This document shows, in pieces, positions 16,078 through 24,361 of a DNA stretch of 36,905 bases (the stretch's first letter is position 1; each line of letters opens with the position of its first letter). Source of the stretch: Clostridia bacterium (lineage in GTDB: Bacteria > Bacillota > Clostridia > Oscillospirales > Acutalibacteraceae); contig JAFRXS010000039.1 of the NCBI GenBank assembly GCA_017443405.1, positions 1 through 36,905 on the forward strand, written 5' to 3'. The notes beneath the pieces are model-generated. The model had not been told where the DNA came from. It did no database searches and saw only the letters and a program-made list of their open reading frames with translations. The position numbers and the translations under genes were made by a program.

Positions 16078-17580
16078 ATGAAAAAAACAGTGTTCATCAC
16101 CGGCGCGTCCGGCAACATGGGTCTCGCGTCTTTCAACGAGATATACGGCGCGAAGGAAAAATTCGATATCGTAGTTCTGCTGCGCGACAGCAAAAAAAAC
16201 CGCGAGCTTTTCAAGGCTTACGACAGGGATCCACGCGTAAGGATTGTATGGGGCGACCTGACAAATTACGAGGACGTCCTTAAATGCGTCGAGGGCAGCG
16301 ACGTCGTCCTTCACATCGGCGGCATGGTATCGCCCGCGGCGGACTATTATCCGAAGCAGACTATCAAGACCAATACCGGGGCTGCGCGCAATATAGTCGA
16401 CGCGGTCAAGGCCCAGCCCAACGCCGACGATATCCGCGTCGTTTATATCGGCACCGTCGCCGAGACGGGCGACCGCAACCCCCCGATCCACTGGGGCAGG
16501 ACGGGCGACCCGATAAAGATAAGCATTTACGACCACTATGCGATAAGCAAAGTCAGAGCCGAGGCGATATTCGCCGAGTCCGGGCTCAGGCACTGGGTCT
16601 CCCTGAGGCAGTCCGGCATACTCTATCCGCAGATACTCAAGAATTTCGACCCCATCATGTTCCACGTGCCGATAAACGGCGTTCTGGAGTGGGCGACTGT
16701 CGAGGACAGCGCGACGCTTATGCTGCGCTGCTGCCAGGACAACGTTCCCGAATCCTTCTGGCGCAGTTTTTACAATATCGGCAGCGGCGAGGAGTACCGG
16801 CTCACGAATTTCGAGTTCGAGGAGCTGCTTCTCGGCGCCATCGGCCTTGGAGATCCCAAGAAAATATTCGAGCCCAACTGGTTCATATCCCGCAACTTCC
16901 ACGGTCAGTGGTATATCGACGGCGATAAGCTCGAAGAGATCATGCATTTCCGTCACAACATTCCCGTCAAGGATTATTTCCGCCGCATGGCGAACGCCCT
17001 GCCGGGTTATTTCAAGCTCGCAAGAGTCGGACGCGTCTTCGGCGGCATGATCAAAAAGGTAGCCATGGAGCCGCTGACCCGCACCGAGATCTACGGCACC
17101 ATGGACTGGATAAGGCGCAACAACAAGGCGAGGATATCGGCCTATTTCGGCAGCGAGGAAAAGTGGCGTAAGATCGGAACGTGGCACGATTTCAAGATAA
17201 TCCGCCCGTCCGATGAGCCCCGCAGCCTCAATCACGGCTTTGACGAGTCGAAGCCCGTTTGCGAGCTTGATATAGAAGACATGCGCGCGGCCGCGGCTTA
17301 CAGGGGCGGCGAGCTGGTGTCCGAAATCATGGAAAAGGGCGATATGTTCACGCCGCTTACTTGGAGATGCGCTCACGGGCACGAATTCGAGATGACTCCG
17401 AACCTTGTTCTTTTCGGCGGGCACTGGTGCCCCGAAGAGCTTCCCTGGCCGTGGCGCTACGACGAGGAGGCGAAGGTCAATCCGTTCTTCGCCCAGGTCT
17501 GGTACCCGATGCACGACAGGGACGAGGACAACTATTACGACGAGAGCATTTACAAAGGCTTCAAAGGTTATAAGGATTAA
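16078..17580 (+). CDS. NAD(P)-dependent epimerase/dehydratase-like protein with C-terminal putative zinc-site domain
   Basis: The 500-residue protein begins with an extended SDR fold. The nucleotide-binding motif is TGASGNMG (8-15), an acidic residue ends strand 3 (WGDL), and the catalytic pair is Tyr154 and Lys158 in YAISK. The SDR part spans about 1-310, followed by a linker and an unusual domain of about 170 residues. That domain contains WRCAHGHEFE (Cys431, His433, His435) and GGHWC (His449, Cys451), which look like a metal-binding knuckle similar to treble-clef finger families with a C..GH..C pattern. Substrate is unknown. A GGGAGG site lies six bases upstream of the ATG. A 562-codon antisense frame over this gene has no recognisable motifs. 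Confidence 0.82.
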   Translation: MKKTVFITGASGNMGLASFNEIYGAKEKFDIVVLLRDSKKNRELFKAYDRDPRVRIVWGDLTNYEDVLKCVEGSDVVLHIGGMVSPAADYYPKQTIKTNTGAARNIVDAVKAQPNADDIRVVYIGTVAETGDRNPPIHWGRTGDPIKISIYDHYAISKVRAEAIFAESGLRHWVSLRQSGILYPQILKNFDPIMFHVPINGVLEWATVEDSATLMLRCCQDNVPESFWRSFYNIGSGEEYRLTNFEFEELLLGAIGLGDPKKIFEPNWFISRNFHGQWYIDGDKLEEIMHFRHNIPVKDYFRRMANALPGYFKLARVGRVFGGMIKKVAMEPLTRTEIYGTMDWIRRNNKARISAYFGSEEKWRKIGTWHDFKIIRPSDEPRSLNHGFDESKPVCELDIEDMRAAAAYRGGELVSEIMEKGDMFTPLTWRCAHGHEFEMTPNLVLFGGHWCPEELPWPWRYDEEAKVNPFFAQVWYPMHDRDEDNYYDESIYKGFKGYKD

Positions 17581-17592
17581 GGAGATATGGAT

Positions 17593-18063
17593 ATGTCCGA
17601 TTACGCCAATCCCGGCGATTACGGCAACGGTCAGCCCGATCCCGCGAACGCTCAGCGTCAGCCCGGCGCTCAGCCCGGCGGCGGCAACCGTTATCAGTAC
17701 AATAACTACGGAGGCGGTTACGCTCCGAACGGCGGCGGTTATTACCGCCGGCCGGATCAAGGGAACCCTAACGGCAATTACGGGGGCAGACCCTATACGC
17801 CCCCTCCCCGCAGCTTTCCCGGCTCGGAAAAGGGGATACTCGCTCTCGTGATAAGCGTTGCCGGTCTTGTTTTCGGCAATATGGTCCTGTCGATAATCGC
17901 GCTCGTCATCGGCAACAGGGCGATAGAGGAATCACGCGCCTACGATTTCGAGAACGGCAATGCGCAGACAGGCACGACCCTTGCCAAGATAGGCATCGCG
18001 CTCGGCGCCGTTGTGTTCGTTCTTGTCATACTCCTCATCATTTTCGCGATCCTTTATTCATGA
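17593..18063 (+). CDS. DUF4190-like membrane protein with Gly/Tyr/Asn-rich N terminus
   Basis: The protein is about 156 residues. The first 75 residues are a disordered Gly/Asn/Tyr/Pro/Gln-rich segment. Two hydrophobic helices follow, one before and one after NRAIEESRAYDFENGN, in the pattern of DUF4190 proteins. No enzymatic function is known. GGAG at 17581-17584 is eight bases before the ATG at 17593 but only two from the ATG at 17587, so the shorter form is chosen. The stop codon overlaps the folC start, pointing to one transcript with the SDR gene upstream and folC downstream. Confidence 0.75.
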   Translation: MSDYANPGDYGNGQPDPANAQRQPGAQPGGGNRYQYNNYGGGYAPNGGGYYRRPDQGNPNGNYGGRPYTPPPRSFPGSEKGILALVISVAGLVFGNMVLSIIALVIGNRAIEESRAYDFENGNAQTGTTLAKIGIALGAVVFVLVILLIIFAILYS

Positions 18064-19349
18064 TGACTTACGAAGAGTGCGTCGGGTTTTATGAGAGCAG
18101 GACGCGCTTCGGCATAAGACCCGGTCTTGAACGCATAAACGCTTTGCTGCACGCCCTCGGCGATCCGCACAAAGGACTTAAAGCGATCCACGTCGCGGGC
18201 ACGAACGGCAAAGGGACGGTGTGTATTTTTCTCCAGAATATCCTGACCCGCGCGGGATACAAAACGGGTCTGTTCATATCGCCGTACATCTCCGATTTCC
18301 GCGAGCGGATACAGACGGACGGCGTAATGATAAGTAAGAGTGATTTCATTTCCGTAACGCAGAGGGTGAAGGACGCTCTGGAATCGCTGCCCGGCGACGT
18401 CGATGTGACCGAATTCGAGGCGATAACCGCCGCGGCGTTTCTCTATTATAAGGAGAGCGGCTGTGATATAGCCGTTCTCGAAACGGGGCTCGGCGGCAGG
18501 CTCGACGCGACGAACGTCATAGAAGATCCGCTCGTCTGCGTCATCACGTCGGTGTCATTTGACCATATGGGCGTTCTCGGGGATTCTCTCACGCAGATCG
18601 CCGGCGAGAAATGCGGGATCATAAAACCCGGCTGCAAGGTCGTTTCTTCCCCCGCGCAGTTTCCCGAAGTGATAGACGTTATAAAGGCCGTCTGCCTCGA
18701 AAGGGAAGCGGAGCTTTGCGTACCCGACGAGCCTGCGGTCGTTTCCGGCGATATTGCCGGGTCGGTAATGGAATACCGCGGCGTCCGGTTCCGCGTGCCC
18801 TTCCCCGGAGCGCATCAGGCGCGCAACGCCGTTACCGCTGTCGAGGCGATACGCGCGATCGGTAAACTAGGCTATCCGGTCGGTGACGAAGCGTTGACAG
18901 CGGGCATAGCCGGCGCGGAGAATCCCGCCCGAACGGAGATCATAAGCCGCTCGCCTCTCGTTATTCTCGACGGCTCGCATAATACCGGTTCCGTTGAGGC
19001 CCTGCGCGCCCTTGTCCGCGAATATCTCAAGGATAAGGATATCACCGCCGTAGTCAGCATGATGGCGGACAAGCAGGTAGAAGACTGCCTTGAAAAGATA
19101 CTTCCGCTCTGCGGACGCGCCGTCTGCACCAAGGCGTCAAATCCGAGAGCGGAGGAGGCGGAAGGTCTCGCGGCCATAGCTCGCAGATACTGTACGGACG
19201 TTTCCGTTGAGCCCGACCCGTTCGAAGCCTGCCTTAAGGGGATAGCCGCGGCGGGAGAGGACGGCGTCGCTCTGATATTCGGTTCTTTATACTTTGCCGG
19301 CGACGTAAGAGACCGGCTTATCGCGCGCTTTAATAAAGCTGACAGTTAA
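18060..19349 (+). CDS. folC: Folylpolyglutamate synthase / dihydrofolate synthase
   Basis: The 429-residue protein is a Mur-ligase-superfamily enzyme of normal length. It has the ATP loop AGTNGKGT (46-53), the folate-loop region SPYISDFRERI, the ETGLGGRLDATN motif, SFDHMGVLG with the Mg-binding His, and the C-domain LDGSHNTGS motif (often LDGAHNP). It adds glutamate to (dihydro)folate in the cytoplasm. Start: two adjacent ATG codons overlap the stop of the DUF4190-like gene, suggesting translational coupling. Confidence 0.95.
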   Translation: MMTYEECVGFYESRTRFGIRPGLERINALLHALGDPHKGLKAIHVAGTNGKGTVCIFLQNILTRAGYKTGLFISPYISDFRERIQTDGVMISKSDFISVTQRVKDALESLPGDVDVTEFEAITAAAFLYYKESGCDIAVLETGLGGRLDATNVIEDPLVCVITSVSFDHMGVLGDSLTQIAGEKCGIIKPGCKVVSSPAQFPEVIDVIKAVCLEREAELCVPDEPAVVSGDIAGSVMEYRGVRFRVPFPGAHQARNAVTAVEAIRAIGKLGYPVGDEALTAGIAGAENPARTEIISRSPLVILDGSHNTGSVEALRALVREYLKDKDITAVVSMMADKQVEDCLEKILPLCGRAVCTKASNPRAEEAEGLAAIARRYCTDVSVEPDPFEACLKGIAAAGEDGVALIFGSLYFAGDVRDRLIARFNKADS

Positions 19350-19370
19350 TTTATTAAGGAGGACAGCTCG

Positions 19371-19829
19371 ATGAAATGCCCCTTTTGCTCAAATCCCGAC
19401 AGTAAGGTCATAGATTCCCGCCCCGCGGACGACGGCGCGAGAATAAGGCGGCGCCGCGTATGTCCGACCTGCGGCAGAAGGTTCACGACTTACGAGGCGA
19501 TAGAGACCGCCCCCGTGCTTGTGGTCAAGCGCGACGGCTCAAGGCAGCCTTTCGACCGCAACAAGCTCATACTCGGCATGCTGCGCGCCTGCGCGAAGCG
19601 CCACGTCGATTCCGCCGTCATAGAACGCGCCGTCGACGAGATAGAGATGAGTCTGGTCAATTCCTTTATAAAAGAGGTCCCGTCAAACGTTATCGGCGGA
19701 CTCGTTCTCGATAAGCTCAAGGATATCGACGACGTCGCCTATATCAGATTCGCTTCCGTTTACCGCGATTTCAACGACGTCCAGTCGTTCATAGATGAGC
19801 TTAACAGGCTCAGAAGTGAAAAGAAATAA
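19371..19829 (+). CDS. nrdR: Transcriptional repressor NrdR
   Basis: The 152-residue protein has the family length. An N-terminal zinc ribbon with Cys3, Cys6, Cys31 and Cys34 precedes an ATP-cone domain (about 46-136, beginning VVKRDGSRQPFDRNKL). NrdR senses ATP/dATP and represses ribonucleotide reductase genes by binding NrdR boxes. The ribosome binding site AGGAGGAC lies a few bases before the ATG. It follows folC by about 20 bases. No ribonucleotide reductase gene is in the window, and I did not find an NrdR box pair here. Confidence 0.97.
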   Translation: MKCPFCSNPDSKVIDSRPADDGARIRRRRVCPTCGRRFTTYEAIETAPVLVVKRDGSRQPFDRNKLILGMLRACAKRHVDSAVIERAVDEIEMSLVNSFIKEVPSNVIGGLVLDKLKDIDDVAYIRFASVYRDFNDVQSFIDELNRLRSEKK

Positions 19830-19837
19830 AATAACTG

Positions 19838-19866
19838 TTGTAATGACCTGACTGATTTGTTAAAAT
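19838..19866 (+). promoter_or_regulatory. Promoter of the transporter operon
   Basis: TTGTAA (19838-19843), a 17-base spacer and TAAAAT (19861-19866) lie in the short gap after nrdR. The leader is about 30 bases, with AAAGGA eight bases before a GTG start. Confidence 0.65.
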
Positions 19867-19901
19867 AGAACAGTAAGCGATTATCAGAAAGGATTGATTT
19901 C

Positions 19902-21968
19902 GTGAGCAAAATCTCAAAAGCCGCCGAAGCCGTTCAGAAAAGCGCGACTTCCGGCGCGACCTATACCCGCAGGGAGCTGGCCGGTTATCTGACCGGTCTG
20001 GCTGGGCAGAACATCATCTATAACATCATCGCGTCCGGTCTCGCGTTCTATTTCCAAAGCGTTATTTTCATCCCTGTCGCGGCTTACACCGCGATCTTCG
20101 CCATCGCAAGGGTCTGGGACGCCGTCAACGACCCGATGATGGGCACCATCGTCGACAAGACCCGCACCAAATGGGGCAAGTGCAAGCCTTATCTGCTGTT
20201 CGTGCCGGCGGTCATCCTCGTGACGACGATACTTCCGTTCATCAACAGCATGTACGCCGAGCCCATCGACAAGTACTACGTCCAATTTGCCGAGGATACT
20301 TCCGTCGTTGCCGCGTATGACGACGCTCTCGTCCACGAGGAGTTCGTCTACGATGACGAGGACAACGCGGAACTGGACGGCACCTACGTCCTCGTTCCCG
20401 TCAAGAATTTAGGGAAGTTAGACAAGGACGAAAACGGCAACTTCCTCATCGACGACAGCGGCAACATGGTCAAGAATTCATGGGAGTTAGACAAGGACGA
20501 AAACGGCAACTTCCTCATCGACGACAGCGGCAACATGGTCAGGAATTCATGGGAGTTAGACAAGAACGAAAACGGCAACTTCCTCATCGACGAAAGCGGC
20601 AACATGGTCAAGAACGACGCCGTCATCTTCAAGGTCACCGATAACGGCTACGAGAAAGTCACCGATAAGTCCGTCGGCATGACGCTCGTGCAGCGCTTCC
20701 AGGAGGAGAAGGGCATAGTCAAAAAGACCGGCGCCAAAGCCGTTCTGATCATCGCCTGGGCTGCGATCTCCTACATCCTGTGGGGCATGACCTACACGAT
20801 CGGCGACATTCCGCTCTGGGGCGTCACCTCCCTTATGACGGAGAGTCAGCAGGATCGCGCAAAGGCGCTCTCGCTTGCCCGCGCGGTCGCGAACGTCGGT
20901 ATGATAGGGACCCTGTTCACGATGATCGCGCCGTCGTTCAACGGTATTTACATGAACAGAGGTATGGACCAGGCGCACGCGCTGCGTTTCTCCTATATCA
21001 CGCTCGCCGTCGTCATGACGCTGTTCGCCTCGATCCTCTTCCAGTTCGCGGGTATCGCGGTCAAGGAGAGAGTTTCTCCTCAGAACGAAAAGACCTACAC
21101 GATCCGCGAAAACCTCAAGATCATGTTCGGCAACAAGCCGTTCAGGCAGATACTCATTTCCGGCATACTCAGGAGCCCCATCCAGCTTCTCGGTATCGTC
21201 GCGATGACGCTGATCATGTACTATTTCTTCAATAACGACATCGGCGCGACGCTCGACGCGGAAGGCTTCACGCTTATAGGAAAGATCCTCGTTCTTGTCG
21301 TCGGCCTCTTCGGCGGAATGATCTTCTTCCCGCTGTTCGTGCCGAAGCTCATCACCAGGATAGAAAAGAAGACGCTTTACAACTTCTTCACTCTCATCGG
21401 CGCCATTCCTTTCGCTCTGATCTTCGTTCTCTTCCTCGTTTTCAAGGGCAACGTGCTGTCCTGGCCCGGAATGGTGATCATGTCCGTCCTCTTCTTCATG
21501 GGCGGCGCCTCGATGGGCTCCCTGAACGTTCTGCAGTCCGTCATGATAGCCGACTGCGTGGACTATGAGGAGTACACCAACGGCACCCGTCCCGACGGCG
21601 TGTTCTTCTCCGGTCAGTCCTTCATAACCAAGCTTTCCGCGGGTATCGCCACGCTGATCTCCGGCGCGGTCTACGGCTTCGTCGGGTTCTCGGATTCCAA
21701 GATAACCCTGCTCAACAACGCGCTTATCGCGGGCGAGAATTTCAAGACCTACAACCCGTTCACGGTCGGCGGAGCTGACGTCGGCAAGTTCGCCGCCGCG
21801 ATGTTCTTCCTTATTTCAATACCGCCCGCGATCGGCATGGTCCTCGCGGCTATCCCCACTCTCAGATACGCGCTCACCGATAAGGAGCATACCCGCATAC
21901 TCGACGAGCTCATCGCAAGGCGCGCAGCAGGCGCTGCCGCCGAAGAAAACGGCGCAGACGCCGAATGA
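19902..21968 (+). CDS. GPH-family (MFS) sugar transporter with large extracellular repeat-bearing insert
   Basis: The 688-residue protein belongs to the glycoside-pentoside-hexuronide cation symporter family. NDPMMGTIVDKTRTKWGKCKP (residues 76-96) is the family loop between helices 2 and 3, and IGDIPLWGVTSLM follows helix 4. About twelve helices are expected. Relative to the neighbouring paralogue, residues about 119-278 are extra and fall between helices 3 and 4, which is an outward-facing loop. The insert is acidic and carries three 23-residue repeats at 167-235. It starts with GTG, supported by AAAGGA. The last four bases overlap the next gene. The substrate is probably a sugar or glycoside; which one is not visible. 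Confidence 0.85.
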   Translation: MSKISKAAEAVQKSATSGATYTRRELAGYLTGLAGQNIIYNIIASGLAFYFQSVIFIPVAAYTAIFAIARVWDAVNDPMMGTIVDKTRTKWGKCKPYLLFVPAVILVTTILPFINSMYAEPIDKYYVQFAEDTSVVAAYDDALVHEEFVYDDEDNAELDGTYVLVPVKNLGKLDKDENGNFLIDDSGNMVKNSWELDKDENGNFLIDDSGNMVRNSWELDKNENGNFLIDESGNMVKNDAVIFKVTDNGYEKVTDKSVGMTLVQRFQEEKGIVKKTGAKAVLIIAWAAISYILWGMTYTIGDIPLWGVTSLMTESQQDRAKALSLARAVANVGMIGTLFTMIAPSFNGIYMNRGMDQAHALRFSYITLAVVMTLFASILFQFAGIAVKERVSPQNEKTYTIRENLKIMFGNKPFRQILISGILRSPIQLLGIVAMTLIMYYFFNNDIGATLDAEGFTLIGKILVLVVGLFGGMIFFPLFVPKLITRIEKKTLYNFFTLIGAIPFALIFVLFLVFKGNVLSWPGMVIMSVLFFMGGASMGSLNVLQSVMIADCVDYEEYTNGTRPDGVFFSGQSFITKLSAGIATLISGAVYGFVGFSDSKITLLNNALIAGENFKTYNPFTVGGADVGKFAAAMFFLISIPPAIGMVLAAIPTLRYALTDKEHTRILDELIARRAAGAAAEENGADAE
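20400..20615 (+). repeat. Three 69-bp in-frame tandem repeats inside the transporter gene
   Basis: Units begin at 20400, 20469 and 20538, each exactly 69 bases. A partial fourth begins at 20607. Units 1 and 2 differ at only a few bases, and unit 3 has a few more. Each encodes LDKDENGNFLIDDSGNM with small changes and a connecting VKNSWE-type segment. The near identity at DNA level implies recent duplication, and the unit length keeps the frame whenever copy number changes. Confidence 0.95.
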
Positions 21969-21982
21969 ACAGGAAGAGGAAT

Positions 21983-23584
21983 ATGAGCACACTTGATAAC
22001 AACGCTCCCGACTCCGGGGCCGTCAACGCCGGCAAGTCATACGGTTCGACCTATTCCGGCAAGGAGATGGCCGGGTATCTGACCGGTCTTGTCGGTCAGA
22101 ATATCATCTACAACATCATCAACAGCGGATGGGACCATTTTATCCACTACGTCATCTATATCCCGTCTAAGGCGATACTCGTATTCCAGTCGCTCGCGAG
22201 GATCTGGGACGCGATAAACGACCCGATGATGGGGTCCGTCGTCGATAAGACGAGGACGAAGTGGGGCAAGTGCAAGCCGTACCTGATGTTCGTCCCGCCC
22301 CTCATCTGCCTTATCACTATACTCAATTTCGTCAACGGCTCCTATACCGAGTCCGTCGCTGCGGGCGGGAGCGGAATGGGCATCATCATCTGGTGCGCCG
22401 TCGCCTATATCCTCTGGGGCATGAGCTACACGATAGGCGATATCCCGCTTTGGGGCGTGACTTCGCTTATGACGGAAAAGGAGAAGGACCGCTCGAAGAT
22501 ACTGTCCATGGCTCGTGTCTTCTCGATGCTCGGCGCCGTCGGCATGATGACTCCGTATCTCGGTCAGGCGCTCGCCAACGTCACGCCCGATATGACGCCC
22601 GTTGAGCAGGCTGCCGCTTACAGACACGGCTTCCTGCTGTCCGCCGTGATACTCACGGTATTCTCGACAGTACTTTTCGAGTTCTCAGGCCTTTCGGTCC
22701 ACGAGCGCGTCAGCCAGAGCAAGAAGAGCTATACCCTTAAGGAGAATTTCCGGACGATGGCGACCTGCGAGCCGTTCAGGCGTCTGCTCATTTCCGGAAT
22801 ACTGCGTTCCCCCAACGCGCTTCTTCAGACGGCTGCTATCCCGCTCGTCACTTATTACTTCTTCCGCGGCGATATCATGACGGCGATCTCGGAGGGCTTT
22901 TCTGTCAAGATGATCGTCACGCTTCTGCTGCTCGTCGTAGGCATTATCGGCGGAATGATCGTCGGCTCTATCATGACCCCGGGCATAGCCGAAAAGACGG
23001 GCAAAAAGCGGCTCTACAACGTTTATTCGCTGCTCGGAGCGGTCCCTTACGCGCTGCTTTTCGTTCTTTATCTGCTTACCGGCGGTGACGTAAAGAGCAG
23101 TATGTTCATAGTCATCGTGCTCGCTCTGCTGATGTTCTGCGCGGCGTGGACCATGGGCGGTCTCAACGTTCTGCAGTCCGTCATGATAGCCGACTGCATC
23201 GACTACGAGGAGTATAATCGCGGCGTTCGCACCGACGGCGTGTTCTTCTCGGGCCAGAGCTTCATAACAAAGCTCAACTCGGGCATCGGTTCCATACTGA
23301 CAAACGCGGTGTTCGGTTTCGTCGGTTGGACGGACGCCAATATAGAGGCGGCGAACAATGCGCTCAAGAGCGGTCAGGACTTCCTGAGCATCGAGGGCGG
23401 CAAGTACGCCATGATGTTCTTCTTCCTTATTTCGATCCCGCCGGCGATAGGCATGGCGCTCTCCGCTATCCCCACGCTTCGCTATAAGCTGACGGATAAG
23501 GAACATCAGAGGATACTCGACGCGCTGATCGAGAGGCGCGCTGAAAAGAAGACAGCGGAAGAAACCGCGGTGTCGGAGGATTGA
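21983..23584 (+). CDS. GPH-family (MFS) sugar transporter, compact paralogue
   Basis: The protein is about 533 residues. It shares the same landmarks as the preceding gene: AGYLTGLVGQNIIYN near the start, the NDPMMGSVVDKTRTKWGKCKP loop, IGDIPLWGVTSLMTE, and MIADCIDYEEY in the C-terminal half. It lacks the long loop: only about 13 residues link helices 3 and 4. The frame is open from an ATG at 21965 overlapping the upstream stop. The ATG at 21983 has AGGAAGAGG before it and is preferred; the longer start adds six residues. The pair looks like an old tandem duplication, possibly working as two separate transporters or as a hetero-oligomer. Confidence 0.88.
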   Translation: MSTLDNNAPDSGAVNAGKSYGSTYSGKEMAGYLTGLVGQNIIYNIINSGWDHFIHYVIYIPSKAILVFQSLARIWDAINDPMMGSVVDKTRTKWGKCKPYLMFVPPLICLITILNFVNGSYTESVAAGGSGMGIIIWCAVAYILWGMSYTIGDIPLWGVTSLMTEKEKDRSKILSMARVFSMLGAVGMMTPYLGQALANVTPDMTPVEQAAAYRHGFLLSAVILTVFSTVLFEFSGLSVHERVSQSKKSYTLKENFRTMATCEPFRRLLISGILRSPNALLQTAAIPLVTYYFFRGDIMTAISEGFSVKMIVTLLLLVVGIIGGMIVGSIMTPGIAEKTGKKRLYNVYSLLGAVPYALLFVLYLLTGGDVKSSMFIVIVLALLMFCAAWTMGGLNVLQSVMIADCIDYEEYNRGVRTDGVFFSGQSFITKLNSGIGSILTNAVFGFVGWTDANIEAANNALKSGQDFLSIEGGKYAMMFFFLISIPPAIGMALSAIPTLRYKLTDKEHQRILDALIERRAEKKTAEETAVSED

Positions 23585-23588
23585 TGAC

Positions 23589-24125
23589 ATGAGCAGACTT
23601 GATAAGATCGATTCCGCCGCCGAGGCGAAGGGCGCGGGAGTAAAGACGTTCTGGCAGTTCGTCAAGTTCATCTTCGTCTCACTTCTCGCGATGATCGTCC
23701 AGTTCGCGCTGCTCAATCTGCTCGCGTGGATATTCAAGTCGCGTACGGACCTCTACAACATAGACTTCGGGTTCTGGGTGTTCGACTATCCGGCGGGCGA
23801 GAAGGGCGGTTTGGGCTACTTCATAGCCAGCAATACCGCGAATATCGTCGCGCAGATAGTATCGTTCTTCGTCAACCGCGAAAAGACTTTCAAGTCCGGC
23901 GCCAACGTAGCGGTGACGCTTCCCATCTACATTGCGTTCACCGTGTTCCTGATCTTCTTCTCGGCGTGGCTCAATCCCACCGTTTACGGGGCGATCCTGC
24001 CGAAGGTCGGCGATGTATGGGCGCGCAACATCGCCACCATGACCTGCTCCTGCGTACAGTTCTTCGCGTATTTCCCCGTCGATAAGCTCCTTTTCCGCAA
24101 ACCAAAGGCTGAAAAGGCGGGCTGA
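23589..24125 (+). CDS. GtrA-like membrane protein, third gene of the transporter operon
   Basis: The 178-residue protein has four predicted membrane helices. Features typical of the GtrA family are FVKFIFVSLLAMIVQF in helix 1, NTANIVAQIVSFFVNREKTF around helix 2 and the basic C terminus. A 30-residue extracellular stretch rich in aromatic residues follows helix 1. It starts four bases after the second transporter, with GGAGG upstream, and ends just before a strong terminator. It is clearly co-transcribed with the two transporters, which links it to sugar handling rather than to the other GtrA-like gene. The exact role is unknown. Confidence 0.78.
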   Translation: MSRLDKIDSAAEAKGAGVKTFWQFVKFIFVSLLAMIVQFALLNLLAWIFKSRTDLYNIDFGFWVFDYPAGEKGGLGYFIASNTANIVAQIVSFFVNREKTFKSGANVAVTLPIYIAFTVFLIFFSAWLNPTVYGAILPKVGDVWARNIATMTCSCVQFFAYFPVDKLLFRKPKAEKAG

Positions 24126-24143
24126 ACGGTATAATACGGGTTT

Positions 24144-24182
24144 TTCGGGCATTTCCGTTTTTGTGGAAATGCCCGAATTTTT
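24144..24182 (+). terminator. Rho-independent terminator of the transporter operon
   Basis: A perfect 13-bp stem (24144-24156 with 24165-24177) with an eight-base loop is followed by TTTTT at 24178-24182. The rest of the gap to 24361 is AT-rich and holds only the next promoter. Confidence 0.95.
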
Positions 24183-24302
24183 ATTGTTGCGTTAAAGCGC
24201 TTAATATTCAAAATAAGAATAATAAACAATATCTTGTTATTTATGTTAATCCAGACACAAGACAAAATTGTAGATATCCGACAAATAAACTCATTATAGC
24301 GT

Positions 24303-24331
24303 TTGACAAACGTGTTGTAATTGGCTATAAT
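24303..24331 (+). promoter_or_regulatory. Perfect consensus sigma-A promoter of the 3D-domain protein
   Basis: TTGACA (24303-24308), a 17-base spacer and TATAAT (24326-24331) match the consensus at all twelve positions. The leader is about 25 bases. The start is predicted near 24338. Confidence 0.93.
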
Positions 24332-24350
24332 GCGTATGCCTTTCAGAACA

Positions 24351-24355
24351 GGAGG
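24351..24355 (+). promoter_or_regulatory. Ribosome binding site deciding the start of the 3D-domain gene
   Basis: GGAGG lies six bases before the ATG at 24362. The frame is open back to 24161, but the promoter falls inside that extension. Confidence 0.9.
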
Positions 24356-24361
24356 AATTCT

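Noticed and set aside
16072-17760. A 562-codon open frame on the minus strand, longer than the SDR gene it covers
   Set aside because: It has no recognisable motif and no ribosome binding site. The plus-strand protein has clear Rossmann and YxxxK motifs. Long antisense frames are expected in this GC-rich codon usage.
20384-20638. Minus-strand repetitive frame across the 69-bp repeats
   Set aside because: It is the mirror of the coding repeats and has no start signals.
22685-23737. A 350-codon minus-strand frame over the second transporter
   Set aside because: Shadow of the transporter; composition is Arg/Asp/Glu-rich without domains.
24192-24204. TTAAAGCGCTTAA as a LacI/CcpA-type operator
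   Set aside because: Only the central eight bases are truly palindromic and it lies about 100 bases upstream of the promoter.
24161-24361. Upstream extension of the 3D-domain protein by 67 codons
   Set aside because: It would start inside the previous terminator and run through the consensus promoter. The signal peptide begins properly at 24362.
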